64,000 nucleotides of DNA from Streptomonospora wellingtoniae (GCF_031845375.1 NZ_JAVREK010000014.1:1-64000), one strand, 5' to 3'. Counted from the stretch's first letter, positions 10,535 through 19,688 are shown. Translations and numbers: made by a program. The notes: generated by a model not told the origin, from the sequence alone.

Positions 10535-11017
10535 TCAGCCCGTGCGGGAGCTGTCGCGCAGGATGCGGGCGAGCTCGCCGAGTCGGCGCAGGCCGTCCTC
10601 GCCGAGAGGGCCGAGGACGTGCTCGCGCAGCAGCACGACGTGCTGGGCGCGGGCCTTGTCGGCGAATTCGCGGCCGGCGGGCGTGAGCTCGGCGTAGACG
10701 ACGCGCCGGTCGTCGGGGCACGAGGCGCGCACCAGGTAGCCCTGGCGCTCCAGGCGGTCGGCCAGCTTGGTGAATCCGCCGCTGCTGAGACTGACCTCGC
10801 GGGCCAGCGCACTCATGGGCAACCGGTTGCCGGGGGAGCGCTGGAGCCGGATCAGGACCTCGAACCAGGGACCGGACATGTCGCCGCCGCTGGGGTCGAC
10901 TCCGCGGAGCAGCAGCGGCGAGGTCTCACTGTGCGCCTCGACCAGCAGCCCCCAGGCCGTGATGACCTCGTCGTCGCTCATGGCGCCGCCGGTACCGGAG
11001 TCCGCGTTCCCGCTCAC
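10535..11017 (-). CDS. MarR-family transcriptional regulator
   Basis: It has 160 residues with a winged helix: LPMSALAREVSLSSGGFTKLADRLERQGYLVR is the recognition region, followed by the wing PDDRRVVYAELT and a dimerising C-terminal helix. A GTG start at 11017 is preferred (GCGGGG upstream); the ATG at 10981 would remove 12 residues. It probably controls its own promoter, which carries a dyad, and the flanking aminotransferase and FAD enzyme genes. The effector is unknown. Confidence 0.85.
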   Translation of the reverse strand: MSGNADSGTGGAMSDDEVITAWGLLVEAHSETSPLLLRGVDPSGGDMSGPWFEVLIRLQRSPGNRLPMSALAREVSLSSGGFTKLADRLERQGYLVRASCPDDRRVVYAELTPAGREFADKARAQHVVLLREHVLGPLGEDGLRRLGELARILRDSSRTG

Positions 11018-11064
11018 GTGTTCGGCCCCGCTTTCATCGACCTCCTAGCGACTACGTTGTTTAT

Positions 11065-11094
11065 ATTATCCAAGCGCAACATCTTGCTTGTCAG
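11065..11094 (-). promoter_or_regulatory. predicted marR promoter with dyad in the spacer
   Basis: On the minus strand, CTGACA (11089-11094) and GATAAT (11065-11070) are separated by 18 bases, each one mismatch from the vegetative consensus. The inverted repeat CAAGC (11071-11075) / GCTTG (11086-11090) lies in or on the edge of the spacer, a good place for a MarR dimer to block polymerase. Confidence 0.65.
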
Positions 11095-11185
11095 ACGAAT
11101 AGGCCGAGCGCCCGCGCGGCACCGGGACCGCACAGCGGCGGGGGCGCCGCGGCGGATGCGCGGCGCCCCCGGCCCGGCCGGTGGG

Positions 11186-12496
11186 TCACTGGTGGCGCTC
11201 GGCCACGGCGTCCAGTGCGGAGCGGAGCGTGGAGACCAGGTGGTCGGTCTGCTCCCAGGTGATGATCAGCGGCGGCGAGATCAGCAGGGAGTGCGGGATC
11301 GCCCGCAGGATGACACCGCGGGCCCGCGCCTCGGCGAACACCTCGGCCGTGGTGATTCCGCGCTCGCCCAGCGCCTCCTCGGTGAGCTGCACCGCGGCCA
11401 TGACCCCGGTGCCCGAGCGCACCTCGGCGACCAGCGGGTGGTCGGCCAGCGTGCGGACCGCGCCGTCGAGCTGGGTCTCGACCTCCAAGGCGACGGTGAA
11501 CAGGTCCTCGCGCTCCAGGATGTCCAGGTTGGCCGAAGCGGCCGCGCTGCAGGCCGGGTGGCCGGCGTAGGTGGTCCCGTGGTGGAACGGGTTGCCCGAG
11601 CAGTTCCAGAACGGCTCGGCGATCTCGCCGCTGACGATCACACCACCCAGAGGCTGGTAGCCGCTGCTTACGCCCTTGGCGAAGACGATCATGTCGGGGA
11701 GCACGCCGTAGCGCTCGATGCCGAACCAGTTGCCCATGCGCGCGAAGGCGCAGATCACGCTGTCGACGACGAAGAGCACGCCGTGGCGCCGGCAGACCTC
11801 GGAGACGCCGGTGAAGTACTCGGTGTCGACGGCGTAGACCCCGCCCGCGCCGATGACGGGCTCGGCGAAGAACGCGGCCACGTTCTCCGGCCCGACGCGA
11901 AGGATCTCCTCCTCCAGTGCGCGCACGGAGTCGTGGGGCACCACGGAGGCGTCCTCGACCATGGGGCCGAAGCCGGTGCGGAAGCGGTCCATGCCGATGA
12001 TGCCGGTGCCGATGCCGTGCAGGCCGTGGTAGCCGCCGGTACGGCTGATCAGGTGCCGCTTGGCCGAGCGCCCCCGGGTGTCCCAGTAGCGGCGGGCCAG
12101 CTTGGCCGCCGTCTCAATGGACTCCCCGCCGCCGCAGGTGAGGATCACTCGCGGATCGACCACGGGGGCGTGGGAGGCCAGGCGCTCACTCAGCTCCAGC
12201 GCGGGCCGGTTGGCGAAGTCGCCGTAGACGGTGAACGCATCGAGAGTGGTCAGCTGCCGGTGGACGGCGTCGGCGATCTCGCGGCGGCCGTGTCCGACGT
12301 TGCTGTACCAAAGGCTCGCGGTGCCGTCGAGGAACCGGTCGCCGTTGTCGTCCCAGAGCCAGGCCCCTTCGGCCCGCTCGACGACGAACTTGGGCCCCTG
12401 GGAGACCTTGTTCATATCGCTGAAGGTGTGCCAGAAGCGGCTGGGTTCCAGCCGCTCCATCGGTGTACGCGCGTACGAAACCACTGTTTCGGTCAT
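11186..12496 (-). CDS. class III (omega) aminotransferase, probably amine catabolic
   Basis: PLP-dependent transaminase of 436 residues. The PLP lysine is Lys274 in VFAKGVSSGYQPLGG; Asp245, which pairs with the pyridine nitrogen, is in VVDSVICAFARMG. That segment is unusual: the family usually reads DEV...GFGRTG. The start ATG at 12496 has GGAGG at a good distance. With the neighbouring FAD oxidase it fits putrescine, GABA or similar amine degradation, but beta-alanine:pyruvate-type activity is equally possible. A small dyad, TGCGTG-CATA-CACGCA at 12520-12535, lies just upstream. Confidence 0.85.
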   Translation of the reverse strand: MTETVVSYARTPMERLEPSRFWHTFSDMNKVSQGPKFVVERAEGAWLWDDNGDRFLDGTASLWYSNVGHGRREIADAVHRQLTTLDAFTVYGDFANRPALELSERLASHAPVVDPRVILTCGGGESIETAAKLARRYWDTRGRSAKRHLISRTGGYHGLHGIGTGIIGMDRFRTGFGPMVEDASVVPHDSVRALEEEILRVGPENVAAFFAEPVIGAGGVYAVDTEYFTGVSEVCRRHGVLFVVDSVICAFARMGNWFGIERYGVLPDMIVFAKGVSSGYQPLGGVIVSGEIAEPFWNCSGNPFHHGTTYAGHPACSAAASANLDILEREDLFTVALEVETQLDGAVRTLADHPLVAEVRSGTGVMAAVQLTEEALGERGITTAEVFAEARARGVILRAIPHSLLISPPLIITWEQTDHLVSTLRSALDAVAERHQ

Positions 12497-12823
12497 ATAG
12501 CGACCTCCGAGCCGAGCTGTGCGTGCATACACGCAAACGCCGATTGGAACAGCTCTTCCGCGAGTACCCCGGGGCCCCCGGATCGCGGCAGGTGACTGCA
12601 GGTTAAGTTCTCGGAGCGGCCCGGTTCAAGAGACGAAACAAAGAATAATCCCCGCATTAACCGGCAGCATTCATCCTACCTTTGACCTTACAACCTTAAA
12701 TGCCATTTGACCTGCGACGATGAGGGGAAAATTCTTCTAAGAAAACGTCTTCGGCCCCGCCCCTCCGATGTTTCGCAGAGGCGGGGCCGACAAGCGGATC
12801 GCGGGGCGCCGGGCCGCGGCCGC
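12497..12823. promoter_or_regulatory. 327-bp gap: pheT terminator and aminotransferase promoter region
   Basis: No gene found. It contains the pheT terminator (12751-12790), an AT-rich stretch (about 12640-12720) with two TTTGACCT direct repeats at 12681-12688 and 12706-12713, and the dyad at 12520-12535 in the aminotransferase leader. A promoter for the aminotransferase is expected here, but no hexamer pair is convincing. Confidence 0.5.
12751..12790 (-). terminator. intrinsic terminator of pheST
   Basis: A perfect 11-base stem (12751-12761 with 12780-12790) lies 34 bases after the pheT stop. It is followed on the minus strand by GACGTTTTCTTAG, a T-rich tail rare in this DNA. Confidence 0.75.
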
Positions 12824-15322
12824 TCAGGCGCGCAATGCCGCTCCGGTCCGCTCCGCCGCCGCCGCCACCGCGGCGTCGCGCGCGCCGGCGATCTCTTCGG
12901 CCTCCAGGGTGCGGTCGGGGGCGCGGAAGCGCAGCGTATACGCCAGCGAGCGGCGGCCCTCGCCCACTTGCTCGCCGGTGTAGACGTCGAACAGCCGCAC
13001 GTCCTCCAGCAGGTCGCCGGCGCCCGCCCGCAGCGCGCCCTCGACGTCGGCGGCCGGAACACCCTCCTCGACCACGAGGGCGACGTCCTGCAGCGCCACC
13101 GGGTAGCCCGACACCCGCGGAGCGGTCGCCGGTCCCCCGGCCTCCTCGACGGCGTCGAGGTCGATCTCCACGGCGACGGTGCGCTCCGGGAGCCCGTAGG
13201 CCGCCACGGCGCGGGGGTGCAGCTCGCCGGCGTGGCCGGCGAGGCGCTCCTCGCCGCCGATGCGCACGTACAGCGCCGCACACCGGCCCGGATGCCAGGG
13301 CGCGTACTGCGCCGCCCGCACGACCAGCTCGGCGTTGGCCGAACGGGCCACCTCACGCGCCGTCTCGATCGCGTCAGCCCAGGTCACCGGGCTTCCTGGA
13401 CCGCGCCACCCGCCGGGCTCGCGGTCGCCCGCAAGGACCGCGCCCACGCGCCGCGGCTGGTCGGGCAGGGCCCGGGCCAGCGACTCGCGCTCCTCGGGAG
13501 TCGGCCCGCGGTCGACACGCAGCATGGGCGCGCGCTCGGGCGCGCCGGGCCGCGGGATGTAGACCAGCGCGGTCTCGAAGAGCGCGACGTCGTTGAAGCC
13601 GCGCCCCACGTTGCGCACCAGGGTCTTCAGCAGCCCCGGCAGGAGTGTCGTGCGCAGCAGCGGCTCGTCCTCGCTGAGCGGGTTGGACAGCCGCAGCGCG
13701 TCGCGGCGGGCGTCGTCGGCGGGGACCTGCAGCCCGTCGAGGTCGCGCTCGCCCGTGAACGGGTAGGTCAGCACCTCGGTGAAGCCCGTGGCAGCCAGCC
13801 GCCGGCCCACGGAGCGGCGCAGCCGCTGGCCCGCGGTCAGCCCCCGACCCGCCGGAGCACGCGGCCGGATGGACGGGATGTTGTCGTAGCCCTCGATGCG
13901 GACGACCTCTTCGGCGAGGTCGTTGGGGTCGGTCAGATCAGGCCGCCAGGTCGGCGGGGTGACACGCAGGCCGTCCGCGTCCTCCTCCTCGACGGTGCAG
14001 CCGACCTGCTCCAGCCGCCGCACCACCCGCTCGCGCCCGTAGGCCACACCGGCCACGCGGTCGGGGTGGTCGGCGGCGATCGCGACGGGCCGCGGCCCGG
14101 AGGCCGGCCGCTCGGCGTGGGTGAGCCCGCCGGGGGCACCGCCGCCGAGACGGCGCAGCAGCTCGACCGCGCGGGCCGATGCGGGCAGGGGAAGCTCCCG
14201 GTCGACGCCCCGCTCGAAGCGGCGCGAGGCCTCCGAGTGCAGCGCGTGGCGGCGGCCCATGCGGGCGGTCCCCGGCGCCGAGAAGTGGGCGGCCTCCACC
14301 ACCAGCTCCGTGGAGGTCTCGTCGACCTCGCTGTTGAGGCCGCCCATCGTCCCGGCGATGGAGATCGGCCCCGACTCGTCGGTGATGAGGATGTCGTCCG
14401 GGTCGAGGTCGCGGACGACGTGGTCCAGGGTCTCCAGCCGCTCCCCCTCCTGCGCGCGGCGCACCACGACCGTGCCGGTCAGCTTGGTGCGGTCGAAAGC
14501 GTGCAGCGGCTGCCCCAGCTCCCACATCACGTAGTTGGTGACGTCCACGGCCAGCGAGACCGACCGGATGCCCACCAGCCCCAGTCGGCGCTTGATCCAC
14601 AGCGGAGTGGGCGCCGCGGGGTCGAATCCGCTGAGGTCGCGAAGCACGAAGCGGTCGCAGGCCTCGCCGTCGGCGATCTCGGCCGGGTAGCCGGTGCCGG
14701 GCGTCCCCGCGGCCTCGACGTCGGCCGGGTCGCGGAAGGCCGTGCCGTAGGCGGTGGCGGCCTCGCGGGCCACCCCGCGCATCGACAGTGCGTAGCCGCG
14801 GTCGGGCGTGACCGCGATGTCGAGCACGTCCTCGCGCAGGCCCAGCAGGCCGTAGGCGTCCTCGCCGGGCTCGGCGCCGCCGTCGGGCAGCACGACGATT
14901 CCGGTGTGGTCCTCCCACAGCTCCAGCTCCGCGGCCGAGCAGATCATGCCCTCGGAGAGCCTGCCGTAGGTCTTGCGCGAGCTGATGGCGAACCCGCCGG
15001 GCAGCACGGCGCCGGGCAGGGCGACCACGACCAGGTCGCCCTCGCCGAAGTTGCGCGCGCCGCAGACGATGTTCTGCGGCTCGCCCGTGCCGTTGGCCGC
15101 GCCGACGTCGACCCGGCAGTAGCGGATGGGCTTCTTGAACCCGGTGAGCTCCTCGATCGACAACACGCGTCCGACCGCGATGGGTCCGCTGATGTCGGCG
15201 CCGACGCTGTCGACGGTCTCGACCTCCAGTCCCAGGCCCACGAGCGCGGCCGCGAGGTCCCGGGCGGTCACGCCCTCGGGCAGGTCGGCATAGTCCCTTA
15301 GCCAGGAAACGGGGACGCGCAT
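12824..15322 (-). CDS. pheT: phenylalanyl-tRNA synthetase beta subunit
   Basis: Forms the alpha2-beta2 enzyme with PheS. It has 832 residues, the usual bacterial length: N-terminal MRVPVSWLRDY, an OB-fold tRNA-binding domain (about 40-150), the B3/B4 editing domain, B5 domain, catalytic-like core with YPFTGERDLD, and the C-terminal FDX-ACB anticodon-binding domain. Its ATG at 15322 shares one base with the pheS stop (TGATG), so the two subunits are coupled. Confidence 0.97.
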   Translation of the reverse strand: MRVPVSWLRDYADLPEGVTARDLAAALVGLGLEVETVDSVGADISGPIAVGRVLSIEELTGFKKPIRYCRVDVGAANGTGEPQNIVCGARNFGEGDLVVVALPGAVLPGGFAISSRKTYGRLSEGMICSAAELELWEDHTGIVVLPDGGAEPGEDAYGLLGLREDVLDIAVTPDRGYALSMRGVAREAATAYGTAFRDPADVEAAGTPGTGYPAEIADGEACDRFVLRDLSGFDPAAPTPLWIKRRLGLVGIRSVSLAVDVTNYVMWELGQPLHAFDRTKLTGTVVVRRAQEGERLETLDHVVRDLDPDDILITDESGPISIAGTMGGLNSEVDETSTELVVEAAHFSAPGTARMGRRHALHSEASRRFERGVDRELPLPASARAVELLRRLGGGAPGGLTHAERPASGPRPVAIAADHPDRVAGVAYGRERVVRRLEQVGCTVEEEDADGLRVTPPTWRPDLTDPNDLAEEVVRIEGYDNIPSIRPRAPAGRGLTAGQRLRRSVGRRLAATGFTEVLTYPFTGERDLDGLQVPADDARRDALRLSNPLSEDEPLLRTTLLPGLLKTLVRNVGRGFNDVALFETALVYIPRPGAPERAPMLRVDRGPTPEERESLARALPDQPRRVGAVLAGDREPGGWRGPGSPVTWADAIETAREVARSANAELVVRAAQYAPWHPGRCAALYVRIGGEERLAGHAGELHPRAVAAYGLPERTVAVEIDLDAVEEAGGPATAPRVSGYPVALQDVALVVEEGVPAADVEGALRAGAGDLLEDVRLFDVYTGEQVGEGRRSLAYTLRFRAPDRTLEAEEIAGARDAAVAAAAERTGAALRA

Positions 15323-16440
15323 CAGATCTCCATCCCGAACGCCGAGGTGAACCGGACGTCGCCCTCGACCATGTCTCGCATGTCCTCCACTCCGCGGGCG
15401 AACATCAGTGCCCGCTCCACGCCCAGGCCGAAGGCCCAGCCGCTGTATCGGTCGGTGTCCACGCCCGCCGCCGTCAGCACCCGCGGGTTGACCACTCCGC
15501 AGCCGCCGACCTCGATCCAGCCCTCGGAGGAGCACGTGCGGCAGGGGTTGGCGGGATCGCCCACCGAGGCGCCCCGGCACACGAAGCACTCCATGTCGAC
15601 CTCGGCGGAGGGCTCGGTGAAGGGGAAGTAGGAAGGCCGGAAGCGGGTACCCAGGCCGCTGCCGAACATGTTCTCGACGAAGGCGTCGATGGCCCCGCGC
15701 AGGTGGCCCATCGTGATCCCCTCGTCCACGACCAGGCCCTCCAGCTGGTGGAAGACGGGCGTGTGCGTGGCGTCCAGCTCGTCGGTGCGGAAGGTCTTGC
15801 CGGGGGCGACCACGTAGACCGGGAGGTCGCGCTCCAGCAGCGCGCGCACCTGCACCGGCGAGGTGTGGGTGCGCAGCACCAGGCCGGACTCGCCGCCGGC
15901 GGGCGACTCCACGAAGAAGGTGTCCTGCATCGTGCGGGCCGGATGGTCGGGCAGGAAGTTGAGCGCGTCGAAGTTGAACCACTCCGCCTCGACCTCGGGG
16001 CCCTCGACCATCTCGAAGCCCATGCCGACGAAGATGTCGGCCATGCGCTCGGCGACGGTGGCCACCGGGTGCCGCCCGCCCTGCGGCAGGCGGCCGGTGG
16101 GCAGGGTGACGTCGACCGCCTCCTCGACGAGGACGCGGGCGTCGCGCTCCTCCTCCAGCTCCGCTTGGCGCTGCTTCACCGCCTCCCCGACATCGCGCCG
16201 GGCGCCGCCGACCCGCTTGCCGGCCTCCGCTCGGGCGGAGGGAGGGAGCGCGCCGATCTCGCGGTTGGCCAGCGCCAGCGGGGAGCGGTCGCCGGCGTGG
16301 GCCAGGCGCGCCCGCTTGAGCTCCTCAAGCGTGGCGGCCGCCGCGACGGCCTGCAGCGCCTCGTCGCGCATCCGCGCGACCTCGTCGGGATGCAGGGGGG
16401 TCACTTCGACCGGATCGTACTGGTTATTGGGTGCAGACAT
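15322..16440 (-). CDS. pheS: phenylalanyl-tRNA synthetase alpha subunit
   Basis: Catalytic subunit that activates phenylalanine. It has 372 residues: an N-terminal coiled-coil arm (about 15-105) and a class II core with motif 2 around FRTDELDATHTPVFHQLEGL and motif 3 GWAFGLGVERALMF. The start ATG at 16440 gives the MSAPNNQYDP N-terminus. The 126-bp gap to the upstream histidine kinase gene shows no run of Phe codons, so I see no leader-peptide attenuator. Confidence 0.97.
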   Translation of the reverse strand: MSAPNNQYDPVEVTPLHPDEVARMRDEALQAVAAAATLEELKRARLAHAGDRSPLALANREIGALPPSARAEAGKRVGGARRDVGEAVKQRQAELEEERDARVLVEEAVDVTLPTGRLPQGGRHPVATVAERMADIFVGMGFEMVEGPEVEAEWFNFDALNFLPDHPARTMQDTFFVESPAGGESGLVLRTHTSPVQVRALLERDLPVYVVAPGKTFRTDELDATHTPVFHQLEGLVVDEGITMGHLRGAIDAFVENMFGSGLGTRFRPSYFPFTEPSAEVDMECFVCRGASVGDPANPCRTCSSEGWIEVGGCGVVNPRVLTAAGVDTDRYSGWAFGLGVERALMFARGVEDMRDMVEGDVRFTSAFGMEI

Positions 16441-16566
16441 GGATGTTCGCCTCGCCGCCCGCGCCCGCATGGGCGGGGCGGCCGTCACGGCCCAGCGCTT
16501 CGCATGGGCTCAAGCCGACAGGGACCTGGGAAGAAAACCGCCCGCCGCGGCCGCTACCGGGTGCGC

Positions 16567-17652
16567 TTACGCGAACTCGGGGGTGCCGGCGGGCACGGTA
16601 AATCGGAACTCGGCACCGCCGCTGGGCGCGCGGCCGACTGTGATCTCGCCGCCGTGGGCCTCGATGAGCCCCTTGACTATGAACAGCCCCAGACCGGTGC
16701 CGCCGCGGCGCCGCGTGCGCCAGAACCGCCGGAAGACACGCGGAACGGCGTCGGGAGCGATCCCCTTGCCTTCGTCGCGTACCGACACAACGGCTCCGTC
16801 CTCGTACGGCTCGATCACAATGGTGACAGTACCAGCGCCGTGCCGTACACCGTTTTCCAGCAGGTTCGCCATGATCTGGCCGATCTTGTCGGCGTCGAGC
16901 CAGAGCTCGGGCAGCGGCGAGCGGACCTCCAGCCGGTAGCGGTCGGCGGGTTCGCCGGCGGCCACCCGGCCGGCGATCAGCGTGCGCGCGAGCTCGGGGA
17001 GGTCGACGACCTGCTTGCGGACCTCTACCCGGCCGGACTCGATGCGCGAGACGCTCAGCAGCTCGGTGATCAGCCGGGTCACGCGGTCGGCGTCGGCGTT
17101 GACCGTCTCCAGCATGAACATCTTCTGCTTGTCGGTGAGCCGGTCCCACTTGCCCAGCAGGGTGGCGGTGAAGCCCTTCACGCTGGTCAGCGGCGAGCGC
17201 AGTTCATGGGCGACGGTGGAGACCAGGTCGGCGCGGCTGCGTTCGCCGCGAGCGCGGTGCGAGGCGTCGCGCAGCGTGACGACCAGTCGTGTGAGCTCCC
17301 CGCCGGGGTTGCCGCGGATGTAGCGCGCGGCCACCAGGATCTCGCGCCCGTCGACCAGGAACAGCGGGCGCTCGGGCTGGCGCGTGCGGGTGCGCAGGCC
17401 CCCGAAGGGGTCGCTGCACTTCCACCAGTCGCGGCCGTCGGCGTCGTGCAGGGGGAGGACGTCGCGGAAGTCGCGGCCGAGGGCGTCCTGGGGCGCGATG
17501 CGGGAGAGGCGCTGGGCCATGCGGTTGAACGTGACCACGCGGCCCTCGCCGTCGGCGACGACGAGGCCGTCGGGAAGGTCCTCGGCCGAGAGCCCGGACA
17601 CCGCGCACGGCGCGCCCGAGCCGCCGAGCTCCCCTGGTTGGTCGCCGCCCAC
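16567..17652 (-). CDS. PAS-domain sensor histidine kinase (orphan)
   Basis: Soluble two-component kinase of 361 residues with no transmembrane segment. A PAS domain spans about 25-130 and a HisKA domain carries phospho-acceptor His149 in STVAHELRSPLTSVKGF. The HATPase domain shows the N box (MANLLENGVRHG), G1 (DEGKGIAP) and G2 (GGTGLGLFIVKGL). The GTG start at 17652 is the first in frame. No response regulator lies nearby, so its partner is elsewhere. I recall a similar kinase next to pheS in streptomycetes. The signal is unknown. Confidence 0.88.
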   Translation of the reverse strand: MGGDQPGELGGSGAPCAVSGLSAEDLPDGLVVADGEGRVVTFNRMAQRLSRIAPQDALGRDFRDVLPLHDADGRDWWKCSDPFGGLRTRTRQPERPLFLVDGREILVAARYIRGNPGGELTRLVVTLRDASHRARGERSRADLVSTVAHELRSPLTSVKGFTATLLGKWDRLTDKQKMFMLETVNADADRVTRLITELLSVSRIESGRVEVRKQVVDLPELARTLIAGRVAAGEPADRYRLEVRSPLPELWLDADKIGQIMANLLENGVRHGAGTVTIVIEPYEDGAVVSVRDEGKGIAPDAVPRVFRRFWRTRRRGGTGLGLFIVKGLIEAHGGEITVGRAPSGGAEFRFTVPAGTPEFA

Positions 17653-17938
17653 GACCGCCTCCCCACGCCCTGATGTGACTGCCCGCCGGGGATCATTACC
17701 CGCAGTCTCCGCCCGCTACGCTCCGGGGACAGTCGACCCCTGACCCACGACGGCCGGGCGGTTCCGCCGCGCTGCGCCGGCGACCCGTAGATGAGAGCTT
17801 GAGCGTATCGGCAACAAGGGGGATGCGGGCAACCCGCCGAACGCGGCAAAACCTGGGCATACGCCGGGATCACCGGCGCGGGGGCGTCTCACCAGGGGCC
17901 TTGGACCCGAAAAGCCCGACTACCCGTACCGCGGGTGG

Positions 17939-18790
17939 CTACGCTTCCGCCGCATAGCGCCGTGCGGTCGCCGGGGCCGCGGCGTTGGCGCGCTGCTGGC
18001 GCGCAGTGGTGTACAGGCACACCGCCGCGGCGGTAGCCAGATTAAGGCTTTCCGCCGCGCCGTAAATGGGTACGGCGACCGCGCCGTCGGTGAGCCCGAC
18101 GGTCTCCTCGGGCAGGCCCCAGGCCTCGTTCCCGAAGACCCAGCACACCGGCCCGTCGAGCTCGCCGGCGTCAGCGGCCTCGTGCAGATCGCGCTCCCCG
18201 CCGCCGTCGGCCGCGAACACGCGGGAGCCGGCGCCGCGCAGGCGGCCCAGAACGTCGGCGGCGGGAACGTCCACGACGACGGGCAGGTGGAACAGGCTGC
18301 CGGCCGATGCGCGCACGCACTTGCCGTTGTAGGGGTCGACCGAGGCGTCGGTGAAGACGACCGCGTCGGCGCCGGCGGCATCGGCGGTGCGAACCACGGT
18401 CCCGGCGTTGCCCGGGTCGCGCACGTGCGAGAGCACGACGACCAGACGGGTCGGGCCGAGCCCGCTCAGCGGCACATCGACGAAGTCGCACACCGCCAGC
18501 AGGCCCTGAGGGGTGACCGTCTGCGCCAGCTCGGTCATCACCTCGAGGGTCACCCGGTGGACGGCCGCACCGCGCGCGCCGGCGGCCCCGATCAGCTCGG
18601 GGTGGCGCTGCGCGGCCTCGGCGGTGGTGAACAGCTCGTGTACCCGCCCCGGCGCGGCCAGCGCCTCCCGTACCGCCTGCGGTCCTTCGGCCAGGAACCG
18701 GCGCTCACGGCGCCGGAACGCACGCTTGGCGAGCCGACGAGCCCCCTTGATGCGGGGAGACCTGGCGCTTGTGAACTCGTGGCTCGCCAT
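17939..18790 (-). CDS. SpoU/TrmH-family RNA 2'-O-methyltransferase
   Basis: S-adenosylmethionine-dependent ribose methylation of rRNA or tRNA. It has 283 residues: an N-terminal substrate-binding domain (FLAEGPQAVREALAAPGRVHELF) and a C-terminal SPOUT knot with motif 1 RDPGNAGTVVRTADAAGADAVVF, motif 2 WVFGNEAWGL and motif 3 VPIYGAAESLNLATAAAVCLY. It follows rplT by only 21 bp, so it probably belongs to the infC-rpmI-rplT transcript, which fits an rRNA target. The modified base cannot be assigned. Confidence 0.92.
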   Translation of the reverse strand: MASHEFTSARSPRIKGARRLAKRAFRRRERRFLAEGPQAVREALAAPGRVHELFTTAEAAQRHPELIGAAGARGAAVHRVTLEVMTELAQTVTPQGLLAVCDFVDVPLSGLGPTRLVVVLSHVRDPGNAGTVVRTADAAGADAVVFTDASVDPYNGKCVRASAGSLFHLPVVVDVPAADVLGRLRGAGSRVFAADGGGERDLHEAADAGELDGPVCWVFGNEAWGLPEETVGLTDGAVAVPIYGAAESLNLATAAAVCLYTTARQQRANAAAPATARRYAAEA

Positions 18791-18811
18791 CGCGTCGTGC
18801 TGTGAGCCCGG

Positions 18812-19195
18812 TCAGGCCGCGGTCTTCTGCTGCACGTCGCCGGGCAGCGCGTTCTTCGCGGTCTCGACGAGGGAGACGAAGGCCGCTTCGTCGTTCACGG
18901 CCATCTCAGCGAGCATGCGGCGGTCGACCTCGATGCCGGCGAGCTTGAGACCCTGCATGAACCGGTTGTAGGTGAGGCCGTTGGCGCGGGCGCCGGCGTT
19001 GATGCGCTGGATCCACAGCTTGCGGAACTGCCCCTTGCGATCCTTGCGGTCGCGGTAGGAGTAGGTCATCGAGTGGAGCATCTGCTCCTTGGCCTTGCGG
19101 TACAGGCGCGAACGCTGCCCGCGGTAGCCGCTGGCCCGCTCGAGAACGACCCGGCGCTTCTTCTTGGCGTTGAGAGCCCGCTTCACGCGTGCCAC
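18812..19195 (-). CDS. rplT: 50S ribosomal protein L20
   Basis: Early-assembly 23S rRNA-binding protein of 127 residues, with the basic N-terminal ARVKRALNAKKKRRVVLERASGYRG helix and a globular domain that ends in a short acidic/Ala tail. It starts at GTG (19195). In other bacteria L20 also represses the infC-rpmI-rplT operon by binding the leader or intergenic mRNA, so the structures listed upstream of infC are relevant to it. Confidence 0.97.
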   Translation of the reverse strand: MARVKRALNAKKKRRVVLERASGYRGQRSRLYRKAKEQMLHSMTYSYRDRKDRKGQFRKLWIQRINAGARANGLTYNRFMQGLKLAGIEVDRRMLAEMAVNDEAAFVSLVETAKNALPGDVQQKTAA

Positions 19196-19315
19196 AGTGA
19201 CTCCCTAATGGGTTGGCGTCGGTATCCGCCGCGCGGCCCCCGCAGTCGGCGCAGGCGCGCGGTGGCCCCGCCGGACGGACCGGCCGGACGGATCGGACGG
19301 AATGGAACTCAGCCG

Positions 19316-19507
19316 CTAGCCGAGCAGCTTCTTGATCTTCTTCGTGTCGGCGGGGGCGAGCTCGATCTCGCCGCTGATGCGGCGGGTGCGCTTGCTCGGC
19401 TTGTGTTCGAGCAGGTGGTTCTTGTTGGCACGGCGGCGCATGATCTTGCCCGAGCCGGTCACCCGGAAGCGCTTGGAGGCTCCGCTGTGGGATTTGTTCT
19501 TCGGCAT
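19316..19507 (-). CDS. rpmI: 50S ribosomal protein L35
   Basis: A 63-residue basic protein, MPKNKSHSGASKRFRVTGSGKIMRR at the N-terminus followed by NKNHLLEHK, the standard L35 pattern. It lies between infC (180 bp upstream) and rplT (120 bp downstream) on the same strand. Confidence 0.97.
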   Translation of the reverse strand: MPKNKSHSGASKRFRVTGSGKIMRRRANKNHLLEHKPSKRTRRISGEIELAPADTKKIKKLLG

Positions 19508-19688
19508 AGTCGCCGTCGTCTCCTACTCAGTTCTCGGTGCTCACCCGTGCCCGCCGGTCCCCGGCTGCACGACTGCGCACGGCGTTTCGGCACACCGCGG
19601 TGCGCCTCCGCCTCTCCCCGCGGGTTCGACGGCGGCACACCGCGCTGCATCAACGTACCGGGGCGCTGGGCGCCCGGCCCGCCGGAGC

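Noticed and set aside
16441..16566. Phe leader-peptide attenuator before pheST
   Set aside because: No short ORF with clustered Phe codons and no terminator with a T-run is present.
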